Source: an uncultured Prevotella sp.
Lineage (GTDB): Bacteria; Bacteroidota; Bacteroidia; Bacteroidales; Bacteroidaceae
Reading direction: 5' to 3'
Assembly (NCBI GenBank): GCA_900548585.1
Contig: URLI01000020.1
Span: 1 to 36,800, forward strand
DNA: 36,800 bases
Shown here: in pieces, positions 1 through 7,410 of the stretch
How the letters are laid out: each line of letters opens with the position of its first letter
How positions within the stretch are numbered: position 1 is the first letter of the stretch
The notes under the pieces: generated by a model
What the model saw: only the letters and a program-made list of their open reading frames with translations
What the model was told of the DNA's origin: nothing
Database searches by the model: none
Translations under genes and position numbers: made by a program

Positions 1-2124
1 GCTGTCTATCGCCGCAGCCTCGTCGTCGGTGAGGATGACAAATGGTTTGGCTGGCGCTTTATTGTCAATAGGCTGGATGTAGCCACGGAACGGCGCCGCT
101 GTTGTTTTTGATGGCATCTGCGCATCACTGCCAGGAATGGGTTCAAACTCTTCCACTTTTCTCCATACGTCAATCTTCTTGCTGTCCGTGTTCAGCAGCC
201 ACGTATTGAGTTTGACTGCCAAGTGGTTGTTAAGCCGCTCGGTGCCACCCACGAAGTTGTATGACTGTTTTGTACCGGTGACGGCAAAACCCTGTGGCTT
301 GAGCGTGCCGGCATTGACGTTGCACAAAGCGGAGTTTGAAGGCGTTTGAGTGACTTCAGTGCCATCATCATTTACCTTGGTACTGCCCGATGCCGCAACC
401 TGTACGTTGTCGGCAGCTACAATATCCTGCGAGGTGTGCGCTTGGCCGTCGGTAATGCGCAGCAGGTAGGGCTTGTTGGCCTCGAGCGGCTCGCCGTCGG
501 GAATGGAACGGAACAGGTAATAGTCCCTGTATTCGTATTCTCCTTCTCCCTGGACGGGTTTGTTGTATGTGCCACGATATTCCAGCTTGTATGCGCGGAA
601 CCCCTTCGGCACATTTACCTCGTATGGCAGCAGCATGGTGAAGCAGTTCTTGCCATTGCTTATGCCGGAAAAGTCGCGGTAGGTGGTAAGGGAATTGTCT
701 TCACCAAAATAGAATTTTTTATATATTCTTCCTAATTCGTCTTCTAAATCTTCAGATTCAACAATGGCATTGAACTTGTTATACACAGCCTTCGTAGCCT
801 TAAACTCGTTTGGGAACTCATAGTCAGCTCCGTCTTGTACACTTAGCAGTGTGCAGGTGCCATCTTGTCTTACAAAGTTCACATCTTCGCCCTCAGCAAA
901 TGTAGGCTCTTTTCCTGTTGGCATTTTCGGCAGATATACCACGGTGTGCGTAGGTAAACCAAAATAAATGCTTTCCATGTCCGTCCGAGAAATCGGAGCA
1001 GATGTTTCGATTATTGTTCCGTCTTCTATTTTTTTTAGGTTCTCTAACGTATGCAGGTCTACAAACTCCAAGTTGACACAACCACCAAAACTGTTGCGAC
1101 CGAGCATACAGCCTGCGCCACCTTTCCACGTGAAGCTTGTGAGACTACTGTTGCCACCGAAGCCGTTTATGTCTATTGATTTAACATTTTCAGGAATGAC
1201 GAGGTCACCTTCCAAGCCACAATTATAAAATGCAGAATGTCCTATTGTTTTGACGCCAGGCATACTGACTTTTTTCAAACTGAAGTTGGCTACAAAAGCT
1301 TGATCACCAATTGTTTCTACAGATGAGGGAAGATTGATTTCCTTGAGTTCATTACACTCTGCGAAAAAACCCACAGGAATTAATGTGACACCATCTTCTA
1401 TTGCTACACTCTCCAAAGAGATGCAGTGGTGAAAACAGTATGTTCCGCCTCTATCGACAAATTCTTCATTATTATCTAATTCCCAATTAAATGTTTTTGA
1501 TGTTTTCTCTAAAACTCCCTTTGGTATAAGGGAGATGGTTTTTAGCCTTATGCAGCTCGCGAAGCAAGAGAGACCTAAATAGTCTATGTGAGGAAAGGAC
1601 ACAGAAGTAAGGCTCTCGCATCCAGCGAAAGCACTAATACCCAGACTTGTTTTTCCAGGAATATCAACCTTTTCCAAACCGCTGGTGTCGAAAGCACCAC
1701 TACCAATTAGTTTCAGGGCAGCAGGAAAATTGATTGATTTCAAATTGGTTGTATTTTCAAAGGCATTGCCACGAATATACTCAATGGTGGGGGGAAGTGT
1801 AACGGACGTGATGCTCTCTACGTCGGCAAATGCTCGAGCGTTAATTCCAACAACAGTCCATGACTTGCCTTTATAAGAAACAGTTTCAGGAATGGTAAGG
1901 TGTCCTGACAACGTCTTTTGATAGGTATTTTCAGGATCTGTATTCGAAGGGTCGTCAGTCACATATACTTTATGATTCGTGGCGTCCTTTATTATATAAA
2001 ATAAATTACCAACCTTAAATTGGTCGTTAACATTTTGTGCTGTTATGGGCATTACAATGAGCAGCAGCAAGGCGAGGAAGATGTCGCGCCGTTTTGTTGT
2101 TAGCAAGTAAATTTGTTTCATCAT
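1..2124 (-). CDS. BspA-like leucine-rich-repeat surface protein, 3' end outside the window
   Basis: The reading frame is open from an ATG at 2124 (a second ATG follows at 2121) to base 1 without a stop, so about 708 codons are present and the C-terminus is missing. The N-terminus has basic residues, a hydrophobic stretch (LALLLLIVMPITAQ) and a likely signal-peptidase site after residue 30. Residues about 75-420 carry BspA-type LRR_5 repeats, with units such as SITSVTLPPTIEYI, SLTSVSFP and LKEINLPSSVETIGDQAF. The remainder resembles the non-LRR C-terminal region of Prevotella BspA-like proteins, which usually ends in a T9SS sorting signal just beyond this point. Such proteins are surface-exposed and often act in adhesion; the ligand cannot be inferred here. 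The LRR half (about 740-2060) is much more AT-rich than the part below 700, suggesting a mosaic gene. Confidence 0.85.
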   Translation of the reverse strand, partial: MMKQIYLLTTKRRDIFLALLLLIVMPITAQNVNDQFKVGNLFYIIKDATNHKVYVTDDPSNTDPENTYQKTLSGHLTIPETVSYKGKSWTVVGINARAFADVESITSVTLPPTIEYIRGNAFENTTNLKSINFPAALKLIGSGAFDTSGLEKVDIPGKTSLGISAFAGCESLTSVSFPHIDYLGLSCFASCIRLKTISLIPKGVLEKTSKTFNWELDNNEEFVDRGGTYCFHHCISLESVAIEDGVTLIPVGFFAECNELKEINLPSSVETIGDQAFVANFSLKKVSMPGVKTIGHSAFYNCGLEGDLVIPENVKSIDINGFGGNSSLTSFTWKGGAGCMLGRNSFGGCVNLEFVDLHTLENLKKIEDGTIIETSAPISRTDMESIYFGLPTHTVVYLPKMPTGKEPTFAEGEDVNFVRQDGTCTLLSVQDGADYEFPNEFKATKAVYNKFNAIVESEDLEDELGRIYKKFYFGEDNSLTTYRDFSGISNGKNCFTMLLPYEVNVPKGFRAYKLEYRGTYNKPVQGEGEYEYRDYYLFRSIPDGEPLEANKPYLLRITDGQAHTSQDIVAADNVQVAASGSTKVNDDGTEVTQTPSNSALCNVNAGTLKPQGFAVTGTKQSYNFVGGTERLNNHLAVKLNTWLLNTDSKKIDVWRKVEEFEPIPGSDAQMPSKTTAAPFRGYIQPIDNKAPAKPFVILTDDEAAAIDS

Positions 2125-2278
2125 GAATAAAGTTTTAGATTTTATAATTGTCTTGTGTGCGACAGGCGGATACGGTCAAGGTGCACGGCTGCCTGTGAAA
2201 CCATGCACTAATAAGTAGTCTTGCCTTTGCAAGAAAGACAAGCAAGAGAGAAGTGAGTGTTAATATAACATAATTACA

Positions 2279-2287
2279 GGGGGGGGG
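2279..2287. repeat. 9-bp homopolymeric G/C tract
   Basis: Nine consecutive G on the plus strand (C on the minus strand), about 155 bp upstream of the BspA-like start codon and downstream of its predicted promoter. Tracts of this length are prone to slipped-strand mispairing. Confidence 0.9.
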
Positions 2288-2405
2288 TAATAACGTTTGT
2301 TAACGTGATTATCTCCTCATTCTTGCGCTTATAACGTAACAATGCAACGATGGGGTGAAAGGTACTGTTGCCCATGTTCTGAATATAGATTGTTATAAAT
2401 TTCTG

Positions 2406-2436
2406 CAAATTTAGTGGTATTTCCCGATACCTGCAA
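2406..2436 (-). promoter_or_regulatory. Bacteroidetes-type promoter for the BspA-like gene
   Basis: On the minus strand, TTG (2436-2434) is followed after 20 nt by TAAATTTG (2413-2406), matching the Bacteroidetes consensus TTG-N19-21-TAnnTTTG. A 5-bp perfect inverted repeat (GGTAT/ATACC, 2416-2431) fills most of the spacer and could be an operator. That last point is inference. Confidence 0.6.
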
Positions 2437-2491
2437 GTTTATTATAAAATATTTTAATGAAAAAGTACAAATGTATCACGCGCGGCATACC

Positions 2492-3145
2492 CTACAGGTA
2501 GTCCACCAGCATGTCCCAGACGGCAATTATGTGGCACACCGAGCCGGTAAGGACAAAGAAGTGGAACACCGTGTGCATGTACTTCCGCTTGTTGAGGCAG
2601 TAGAACACCGCCCCGGTGATGTATGCCACGCCCTCGGCGATGAGCCATGCCACGGATGCGGTGCTTACGCTGCGCACGAGCGGCCCGAAGGCGACGAGCA
2701 CCGACAGTCCCATCAGCACGAAGCAAACTGTCTCGACGATGCTGTGCTTGCTAAGTTTGCAGAAACTCACAATCGTCCCGGCAATCGCCGCGAGCCATAT
2801 AAACGAGAACAGCGTCCATCCCCAGTAGCCCTCCTGGCGCAGCGCGACGAGCGTTATCGGCGAGTAGCTGCCCGCAATGTGCCAGTATATCGCGGCATGG
2901 TCCCACTTCCTGAGCCGCTCCTTCCATTTCGACCATGCGCTCAGGCTGTGGTATGTCGTGCTTGCGATGTATGACATCAGCATCCCGAAGAGGTACAGTA
3001 TTATGCCGGCCGTCGCCCAGCCGTTGCCCTTGGTGAAGCACATGTAAAGGAAAATGCTGCCCACGATGGCTCCTATCAAGATGCCGCCTGCGTGGCTCCA
3101 GCTGTTCCACATCTCCTCCTTGTGGTTGAAGAAAATCCTTCTCAT
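2492..3145 (-). CDS. trhA: TrhA/hemolysin III (PAQR) family membrane protein
   Basis: This 217-aa protein has about seven hydrophobic segments and the signature residues of the bacterial PAQR/hemolysin III family. These are EEMWNSWSH near residues 10-18, SYIASTTYHS around 58-67 (His66), WDHAAIYWHIAGSYSPI at 81-97 (Asp82, His83), and a C-terminal segment with His191, His195 and His205. The conserved Ser, His and Asp residues form a metal site in PAQR proteins. Bacterial members have been linked to membrane-energetics and lipid homeostasis; the name hemolysin III reflects an early activity claim. Its ATG overlaps the TGA of the upstream lipoprotein gene (ATGA at 3142-3145) and is preceded by GGAGGA, so translation is probably coupled. 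Family assignment is firm, physiological role is not. Confidence 0.9.
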   Translation of the reverse strand: MRRIFFNHKEEMWNSWSHAGGILIGAIVGSIFLYMCFTKGNGWATAGIILYLFGMLMSYIASTTYHSLSAWSKWKERLRKWDHAAIYWHIAGSYSPITLVALRQEGYWGWTLFSFIWLAAIAGTIVSFCKLSKHSIVETVCFVLMGLSVLVAFGPLVRSVSTASVAWLIAEGVAYITGAVFYCLNKRKYMHTVFHFFVLTGSVCHIIAVWDMLVDYL

Positions 3146-3939
3146 TCCTCCTTGTTTGGCGGCGCCGTTGCTGCATGCGGCTGGTCTCCGGCTGCATTTT
3201 CCGCCGGTGCTGCCGCCGTTGGCGGCTCCGGAGTGCCGTTCCCTTCAGTCTCCTCCGCGCTTCCCTCCTCCTCTTTCGCCGTGACCGGTCTGATGAGCCT
3301 TGCCGCCTGCTGCTGTTTCTCCCGCGAGAGTTGGTTCCCCGACCTGTCGAAACCGAGCAACGCGCGCTGCCTGCCGGTTGCCTTGTCGGTGACGGCGACG
3401 AAGAACATGTCGCCCTCTCGTGTCACCTCACCCTGTGCCAGAGCCTCTATGGCGAGGTTTGTTGTGTTCATCCTGTACAGCCCCTGCGCCGCCTTGCCGT
3501 CGCTGCCGCCTGCCGCCACCTTTGCCGTGAGCATAATGTACTCCTTGTCGGGCGACAGCACCGCCTCGCGTATGCCGGCGTCTATGTCGTTGTCATTGTA
3601 GTATATCGCCGTTTCCTCGGTGAGGCTGGTGAACGACACCTCGTCGAGCCGCTTCGTAACGGCGTCGAATTTATACAGGTGTCCTCCGTTAAGGTAGAAG
3701 AGGCAGTGCCTCCGCTTGTCGGGAAACTTCGCCACGAAGCCCGTCCCCGACGGCAGTTTCTGTTCCATGCTGTCGATGGCATCGCTCACGGCGTTCCTCT
3801 CCGCCTTGCCCTTTGTCTCTGTGCGGCAAGCCGACAGTGAGACAGCCATCACCGCGATGATTGCCAGTGCCACGGCCCGTCCTGCATTGATCCACGGGCT
3901 TCTGCTTCTTGCTTCTTTCTCAATTTCCATTATGTCCAT
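3142..3939 (-). CDS. Lipoprotein of unknown function
   Basis: A 265-aa protein starting at the ATG at 3939, which has an A-rich upstream stretch typical of Bacteroidales starts; upstream in-frame start codons would overlap a strong hairpin. Residues about 18-38 are hydrophobic and end in the lipobox SLSAC, so the mature protein should be lipidated on Cys39 or so. The middle (FVAKFPDKRRHCLFYLNGGHLYKFDAV and similar stretches) looks like beta-strand-rich or propeller-like segments. The last 60 residues are low-complexity and rich in Pro, Ala and Glu. I do not recognise a family. It lies 84 nt after rnr, with no promoter between them, and overlaps trhA by 4 nt, so it is probably the middle gene of an rnr operon. 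Confidence 0.75.
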   Translation of the reverse strand: MDIMEIEKEARSRSPWINAGRAVALAIIAVMAVSLSACRTETKGKAERNAVSDAIDSMEQKLPSGTGFVAKFPDKRRHCLFYLNGGHLYKFDAVTKRLDEVSFTSLTEETAIYYNDNDIDAGIREAVLSPDKEYIMLTAKVAAGGSDGKAAQGLYRMNTTNLAIEALAQGEVTREGDMFFVAVTDKATGRQRALLGFDRSGNQLSREKQQQAARLIRPVTAKEEEGSAEETEGNGTPEPPTAAAPAENAAGDQPHAATAPPNKEE

Positions 3940-3966
3940 TTGTTTTTTCTTGTTGTCAGTTTGGTG

Positions 3967-4016
3967 AATGCGCGGACATGCGGCCCTGCCGTTGCGGTGT
4001 CGCATGTCCGCGCATT
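3967..4016. promoter_or_regulatory. 16-bp perfect inverted repeat between rnr and the lipoprotein gene
   Basis: The arms 3967-3982 and 4001-4016 are perfectly complementary over 16 bp, with an 18-nt loop (3983-4000). There is no U-run on either side, so it is not a classic intrinsic terminator. It begins only 8 nt after the rnr stop codon. It could be a processing, stabilising or attenuating structure that sets the ratio of rnr to the downstream genes. Confidence 0.75.
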
Positions 4017-4023
4017 GTTCCTT

Positions 4024-6261
4024 TCAGTCGGCGATGGTGAAGTCGAGCTGCCTTTTCTCGATGTTCGCCCTTGCCACCACGATGCGTATCGGGTCTCCCA
4101 GTTGGTATCTGTGGTGTCTCCTGCGCCCCACGAGCATATAGTTTCTCTCGTCGAAGTCGTAGTAGTCATCGTCGAGGTCGTGCATTGAGATCATTCCCTC
4201 GCAGTGGTTCTCGTCAATCTCGGCGTATATTCCGTAGCTCGTTATCCCGCTTATGTGTGCGTCATACTCGTTGCCAATCTTGTCTCCCATGAACTCCACC
4301 ATCTTATACTTTATGGAGTCGCGCTCGGCCTGCTGTGCCAGCGCCTCCATGTCGCTCGAGTGCTCGCACAGTTCCTCGTAGTGGTCTTTGTTTGCCGAGC
4401 GTGCGCCGTTCTGGTAACGTGTCAGCAGTCGGTGCACCATCATGTCCGGGAAGCGGCGTATCGGCGAGGTGAAGTGCGTGTAGTAGTCGAACGCCAGCCC
4501 GTAGTGCCCTATGTTATGCACGCTGTACTTGGCTTTCATCATGGCCCGCAGTGCCACCATCTCTATCACGTTCTGCTCGCGCTTGCCGTTTATGTCGTCC
4601 ATGAGTTGGTTCAGCGATCGCGATATCTGGCCTTTTGTGCCTGCCGTGTTTATCCTGTAGCCGAACCTTGTGATGAACTTCGAGAGGTTGTCCAGCTTTA
4701 TCGGGTCTGGCTGGTCATGCACCCTGTAGGGCAGTGTCTTGGGTCTCTTTCCCCTTTCCTTCTTTCCCACGCTTTCCGCCACTGTGCGGTTTGCGAGCAG
4801 CATGAACTCCTCGATGAGTTTGTTTGCGTCCTTCGATTTCTTGTAGAACGCCCTCGTTGGCTTTCCATTCCCGTCGATGTCGAAGTGCAGTTCCTCGCGG
4901 TCGAATTTCACCGACCCGTTCTTGAAGCGTTTTTCGCGGAGTTTCTTTGCCAGTGCGTCGAGCATCAGCAGTCCGCACGCCATCTGTGTTGTCACCTTCG
5001 CCTCGCCGCAGTCAACCGGTCTGTTGGTCTTTGCCTCCTCAAGGTTCTTCACCCTCACTGGCGACGGCTCTCCCGTTCCGTCCCTCACCCCGTTCTTCTC
5101 CAGTATGTCCTGCACCTCCTCGTATGCGAAGCGGCGGTCGCTTTTTATCACGGTGTGCACCAGTCGCCACGACTTTATCTCCGCCTCGCCGTCGAGCAGG
5201 AACACAACGCTGTAGCAAAGTTTCTCCTCCCCGGGGCGCAGCGAGCAGATGAAGTTGCACAGTCTCTCGGGGAGCATCGGTATCGTCCGGTCAACGAGAT
5301 ACACGCTCGTTGCCCTCCGGAATGCCTCCTTGTCTATTATGGAGTTTTCCCTGACATAGTGCGACACGTCGGCAATATGCACGCCTACTTCCCATCCGTC
5401 GCCCGCCTGCCTTATGCTCAGCGCGTCGTCGAAGTCCTTAGCGTCGTACGGGTCTATGGTGCATGTCATCACGTCGCGGAAATCCTCGCGCCGTGCGATC
5501 TCCTCGCCGCTTATCGTGGCATCGATTTTCTCTGCCGCAGCCTCCACGTTCTTGGGATATTTGTATGGTAGTCCGTATTGTGCGAGTATCGCGTGCATCT
5601 CGGTGTTGTTCTCACCCATCTTTCCGAGGACGTCAACCACTTCCCCCACGAGGTTCTTGTCGTCCTTAGACGGCCAGTGGGTCACCTTAACCACGGCCTT
5701 GTCGCCGGTCTTCCCGCCCTTCAGCTTGCGTTTCGGTATGAAGATGTCGTGTACGAATATGTTTGAGTCGCTTATAAGGAATGCGAAGTCCCTCTCCACC
5801 TTGAGCCTTCCCACGAACTGGTCGTGGGCGCGCTTCACGATCTCGATCACCATCGCCTCCTTTATGTGCTTCTCCCTTCGCGCCATCATCGTCACCTTTA
5901 CGCGGTCGCCTGTCAGCGCGAAGAGCGAGTTGCGCTCCGCCACGAACACCGCCTTGTCCGAGCCGTCGGCGATGAAGGAGTTCTTGCCGTTGGCCTTGCG
6001 TATGAACGTTCCCTCCACGGTCTGCCCGTGTGTGCTCAGGCGGTACGAGTTTTCCGACACCTTGCTGAGGAAGTCGTCCCACGCCATCTCCTCCATGATG
6101 TCGATGGCGAGCATCTTCTCGGGATGTTTCTTCAGGTTCAGGCGTTTGAATATCTGTTTGAAACTGAAAGTCTCGTTTGCGTTTGTCTTGAACAGCGTGG
6201 AGAGCATTTCCACCAATCTCTTCTTGGTAAGGCGCTTACCTCTGTCTTTTCCCTTTGCCAT
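4024..6261 (-). CDS. rnr: Ribonuclease R
   Basis: This 745-aa protein has the full RNase R/VacB order: an N-terminal winged-helix region (about 10-75), cold-shock/OB domains (about 80-230), the RNB catalytic domain (about 255-590) and a C-terminal S1 domain (about 655-740). The metal-binding cluster DPYDAKDFDDA lies at residues 270-280 (Asp270, Asp276, Asp278, Asp279). RNase R is a processive 3'-5' hydrolytic exoribonuclease that degrades structured RNA, including rRNA and tmRNA-tagged messages, in the cytoplasm. The ATG at 6261 is the only sensible start. Length is normal for Bacteroidales. A near-consensus promoter lies at 6288-6320, divergent from the SDR gene. The lipoprotein and trhA genes follow on the same strand. 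Confidence 0.97.
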   Translation of the reverse strand: MAKGKDRGKRLTKKRLVEMLSTLFKTNANETFSFKQIFKRLNLKKHPEKMLAIDIMEEMAWDDFLSKVSENSYRLSTHGQTVEGTFIRKANGKNSFIADGSDKAVFVAERNSLFALTGDRVKVTMMARREKHIKEAMVIEIVKRAHDQFVGRLKVERDFAFLISDSNIFVHDIFIPKRKLKGGKTGDKAVVKVTHWPSKDDKNLVGEVVDVLGKMGENNTEMHAILAQYGLPYKYPKNVEAAAEKIDATISGEEIARREDFRDVMTCTIDPYDAKDFDDALSIRQAGDGWEVGVHIADVSHYVRENSIIDKEAFRRATSVYLVDRTIPMLPERLCNFICSLRPGEEKLCYSVVFLLDGEAEIKSWRLVHTVIKSDRRFAYEEVQDILEKNGVRDGTGEPSPVRVKNLEEAKTNRPVDCGEAKVTTQMACGLLMLDALAKKLREKRFKNGSVKFDREELHFDIDGNGKPTRAFYKKSKDANKLIEEFMLLANRTVAESVGKKERGKRPKTLPYRVHDQPDPIKLDNLSKFITRFGYRINTAGTKGQISRSLNQLMDDINGKREQNVIEMVALRAMMKAKYSVHNIGHYGLAFDYYTHFTSPIRRFPDMMVHRLLTRYQNGARSANKDHYEELCEHSSDMEALAQQAERDSIKYKMVEFMGDKIGNEYDAHISGITSYGIYAEIDENHCEGMISMHDLDDDYYDFDERNYMLVGRRRHHRYQLGDPIRIVVARANIEKRQLDFTIAD

Positions 6262-6287
6262 AAGCCGATATTATTGGTAATCAACTG

Positions 6288-6320
6288 CGAAAGTAATAAA
6301 TTTCTGCGACATTGTGACAA
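6288..6320 (-). promoter_or_regulatory. Probable rnr promoter
   Basis: On the minus strand, TTG (6320-6318) is followed after 22 nt by TACTTTCG (6295-6288), one mismatch from TAnnTTTG. The rnr start codon is 27 nt further on. The spacer is slightly long, so confidence is limited. Confidence 0.4.
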
Positions 6321-6398
6321 AACATCCGGATTATTTCAATTTTTCTGCAAAAAAACATGGTTTTTAATGTTATTGTAACATAATTGATTTTTTCTGAC

Positions 6399-6406
6399 TA
6401 ACTTTG
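6399..6406 (+). promoter_or_regulatory. -7 promoter element abutting the SDR start codon
   Basis: TAACTTTG lies only 5 nt before the ATG at 6412. Bacteroidetes transcripts usually start a few bases past this element, so the mRNA should have almost no leader. The best -33 TTG (6373-6375) sits 23 nt upstream, a little farther than ideal. Confidence 0.5.
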
Positions 6407-6411
6407 CAGCC

Positions 6412-7404
6412 ATGAAAATTCTGGTAACTGGCGCGACAGGGTTCATCGGCAGTTTCATAGTCGAGGAGGCAATCCGGCGCGGCATGGAGACATGGGCCGC
6501 CGTGAGGGCAAGCAGTTCGACGAAATACCTCACCGACCCGCGCATCAATTTCATCACGCTCAACCTCGACAGCGAGGAGCAGTTGCGCGAGGCTCTCGCG
6601 CCGCACCGCTTCGACTATGTGGTGCATGCCGCCGGGGTGACGAAGTGCCTCGACCGCCGCGACTTCTTCCGCGTGAACACCGAGGGGACGAAGAACCTCG
6701 TCAGGGCGGTCACGTCGCTCGGGATGCCACTGAGGAAGTTCGTGTTCCTCAGCAGCCTCAGCGTGTTCGGCCCGGCACGCGAGCAGCAGCCATACCGCGA
6801 GATAACCGACGGCGACACGCCGGTGCCGAACACCGCATACGGACAGAGCAAGCTGGCGGCGGAAAATTTCATCACCCAGCAGGCGGCGCTGCCATACGTC
6901 ATACTGCGCCCCACGGGGGTGTACGGGCCACGGGAGCGCGACTACTTCATGATGGCGAAGAGCATAAAGAACCACGTCGACTTCGCCGTGGGCTACCGCC
7001 GGCAGGTGCTGACGTTCGTGTATGTCACCGATGTGGTGCAGGCCGTGTTCCTCGCATTGGAGCGCGGCCCGGTTGGCGGCAGGTATTTCCTAACCGACGG
7101 GCGCAGCTACTCGTCGCAGACGTTCAGCGACCTGCTGCGGAAGCACCTCGGCGTGAAGGGCCTGCTGCGCGTCAAGGCACCGCTGGCAGTGCTGCGTGCC
7201 GCCACGTTCATCGGCGAGAGATATGGCAGGATAACGCGCAAGGTGACGGCGCTCAACGACGACAAGTACAACATCATGCGGCAGCGCAACTGGCTGTGCG
7301 ACATCAACCCGGCACGCGAGGAGCTCGGCTACCGCCCCAGTGTGGAACTGGACGAGGGCGTGCGGCGCTCGGTGGAGTGGTACCGGGATAACAAATGGAT
7401 TTAG
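6412..7404 (+). CDS. Extended SDR: NAD(P)-dependent epimerase/dehydratase family protein
   Basis: A 330-aa protein with a Rossmann fold: the nucleotide-binding motif GATGFIG is at residues 7-13, the active-site YGQSK has Tyr143 and Lys147, and a Ser pair sits near 114-116. The C-terminal part is the substrate-binding region typical of extended SDRs. Members oxidise, reduce or epimerise nucleotide sugars, sterol-like substrates or, in some Bacteroidetes and Caulobacter, ketoceramides (CerR). The next gene, 6 nt downstream, encodes a PAP2-type membrane enzyme. Together these raise the possibility of a lipid rather than a sugar substrate, but that is inference. The start is fixed by the -7 element directly upstream. 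Confidence 0.9.
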   Translation: MKILVTGATGFIGSFIVEEAIRRGMETWAAVRASSSTKYLTDPRINFITLNLDSEEQLREALAPHRFDYVVHAAGVTKCLDRRDFFRVNTEGTKNLVRAVTSLGMPLRKFVFLSSLSVFGPAREQQPYREITDGDTPVPNTAYGQSKLAAENFITQQAALPYVILRPTGVYGPRERDYFMMAKSIKNHVDFAVGYRRQVLTFVYVTDVVQAVFLALERGPVGGRYFLTDGRSYSSQTFSDLLRKHLGVKGLLRVKAPLAVLRAATFIGERYGRITRKVTALNDDKYNIMRQRNWLCDINPAREELGYRPSVELDEGVRRSVEWYRDNKWI

Positions 7405-7410
7405 AAAGGG

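Larger units (their letters stand above)
2125..2491 (-). other. Long leader region of the BspA-like gene
   Basis: This 367-bp stretch holds no gene that I can support. It contains a minus-strand promoter (2406-2436), a 9-bp homopolymer (C on the minus strand, 2279-2287) and a small perfect hairpin (6-bp arms, 4-nt loop, 2219-2234). If the promoter is used, the BspA-like mRNA has a leader of about 275 nt containing both elements. No rho-independent terminator for the upstream trhA gene was seen. Confidence 0.5.

Noticed and set aside
4204..5571. Long plus-strand open frame opposite rnr
   Set aside because: It is antisense to a strongly conserved gene and has no recognisable domain; GC-rich genes often have open antisense frames.
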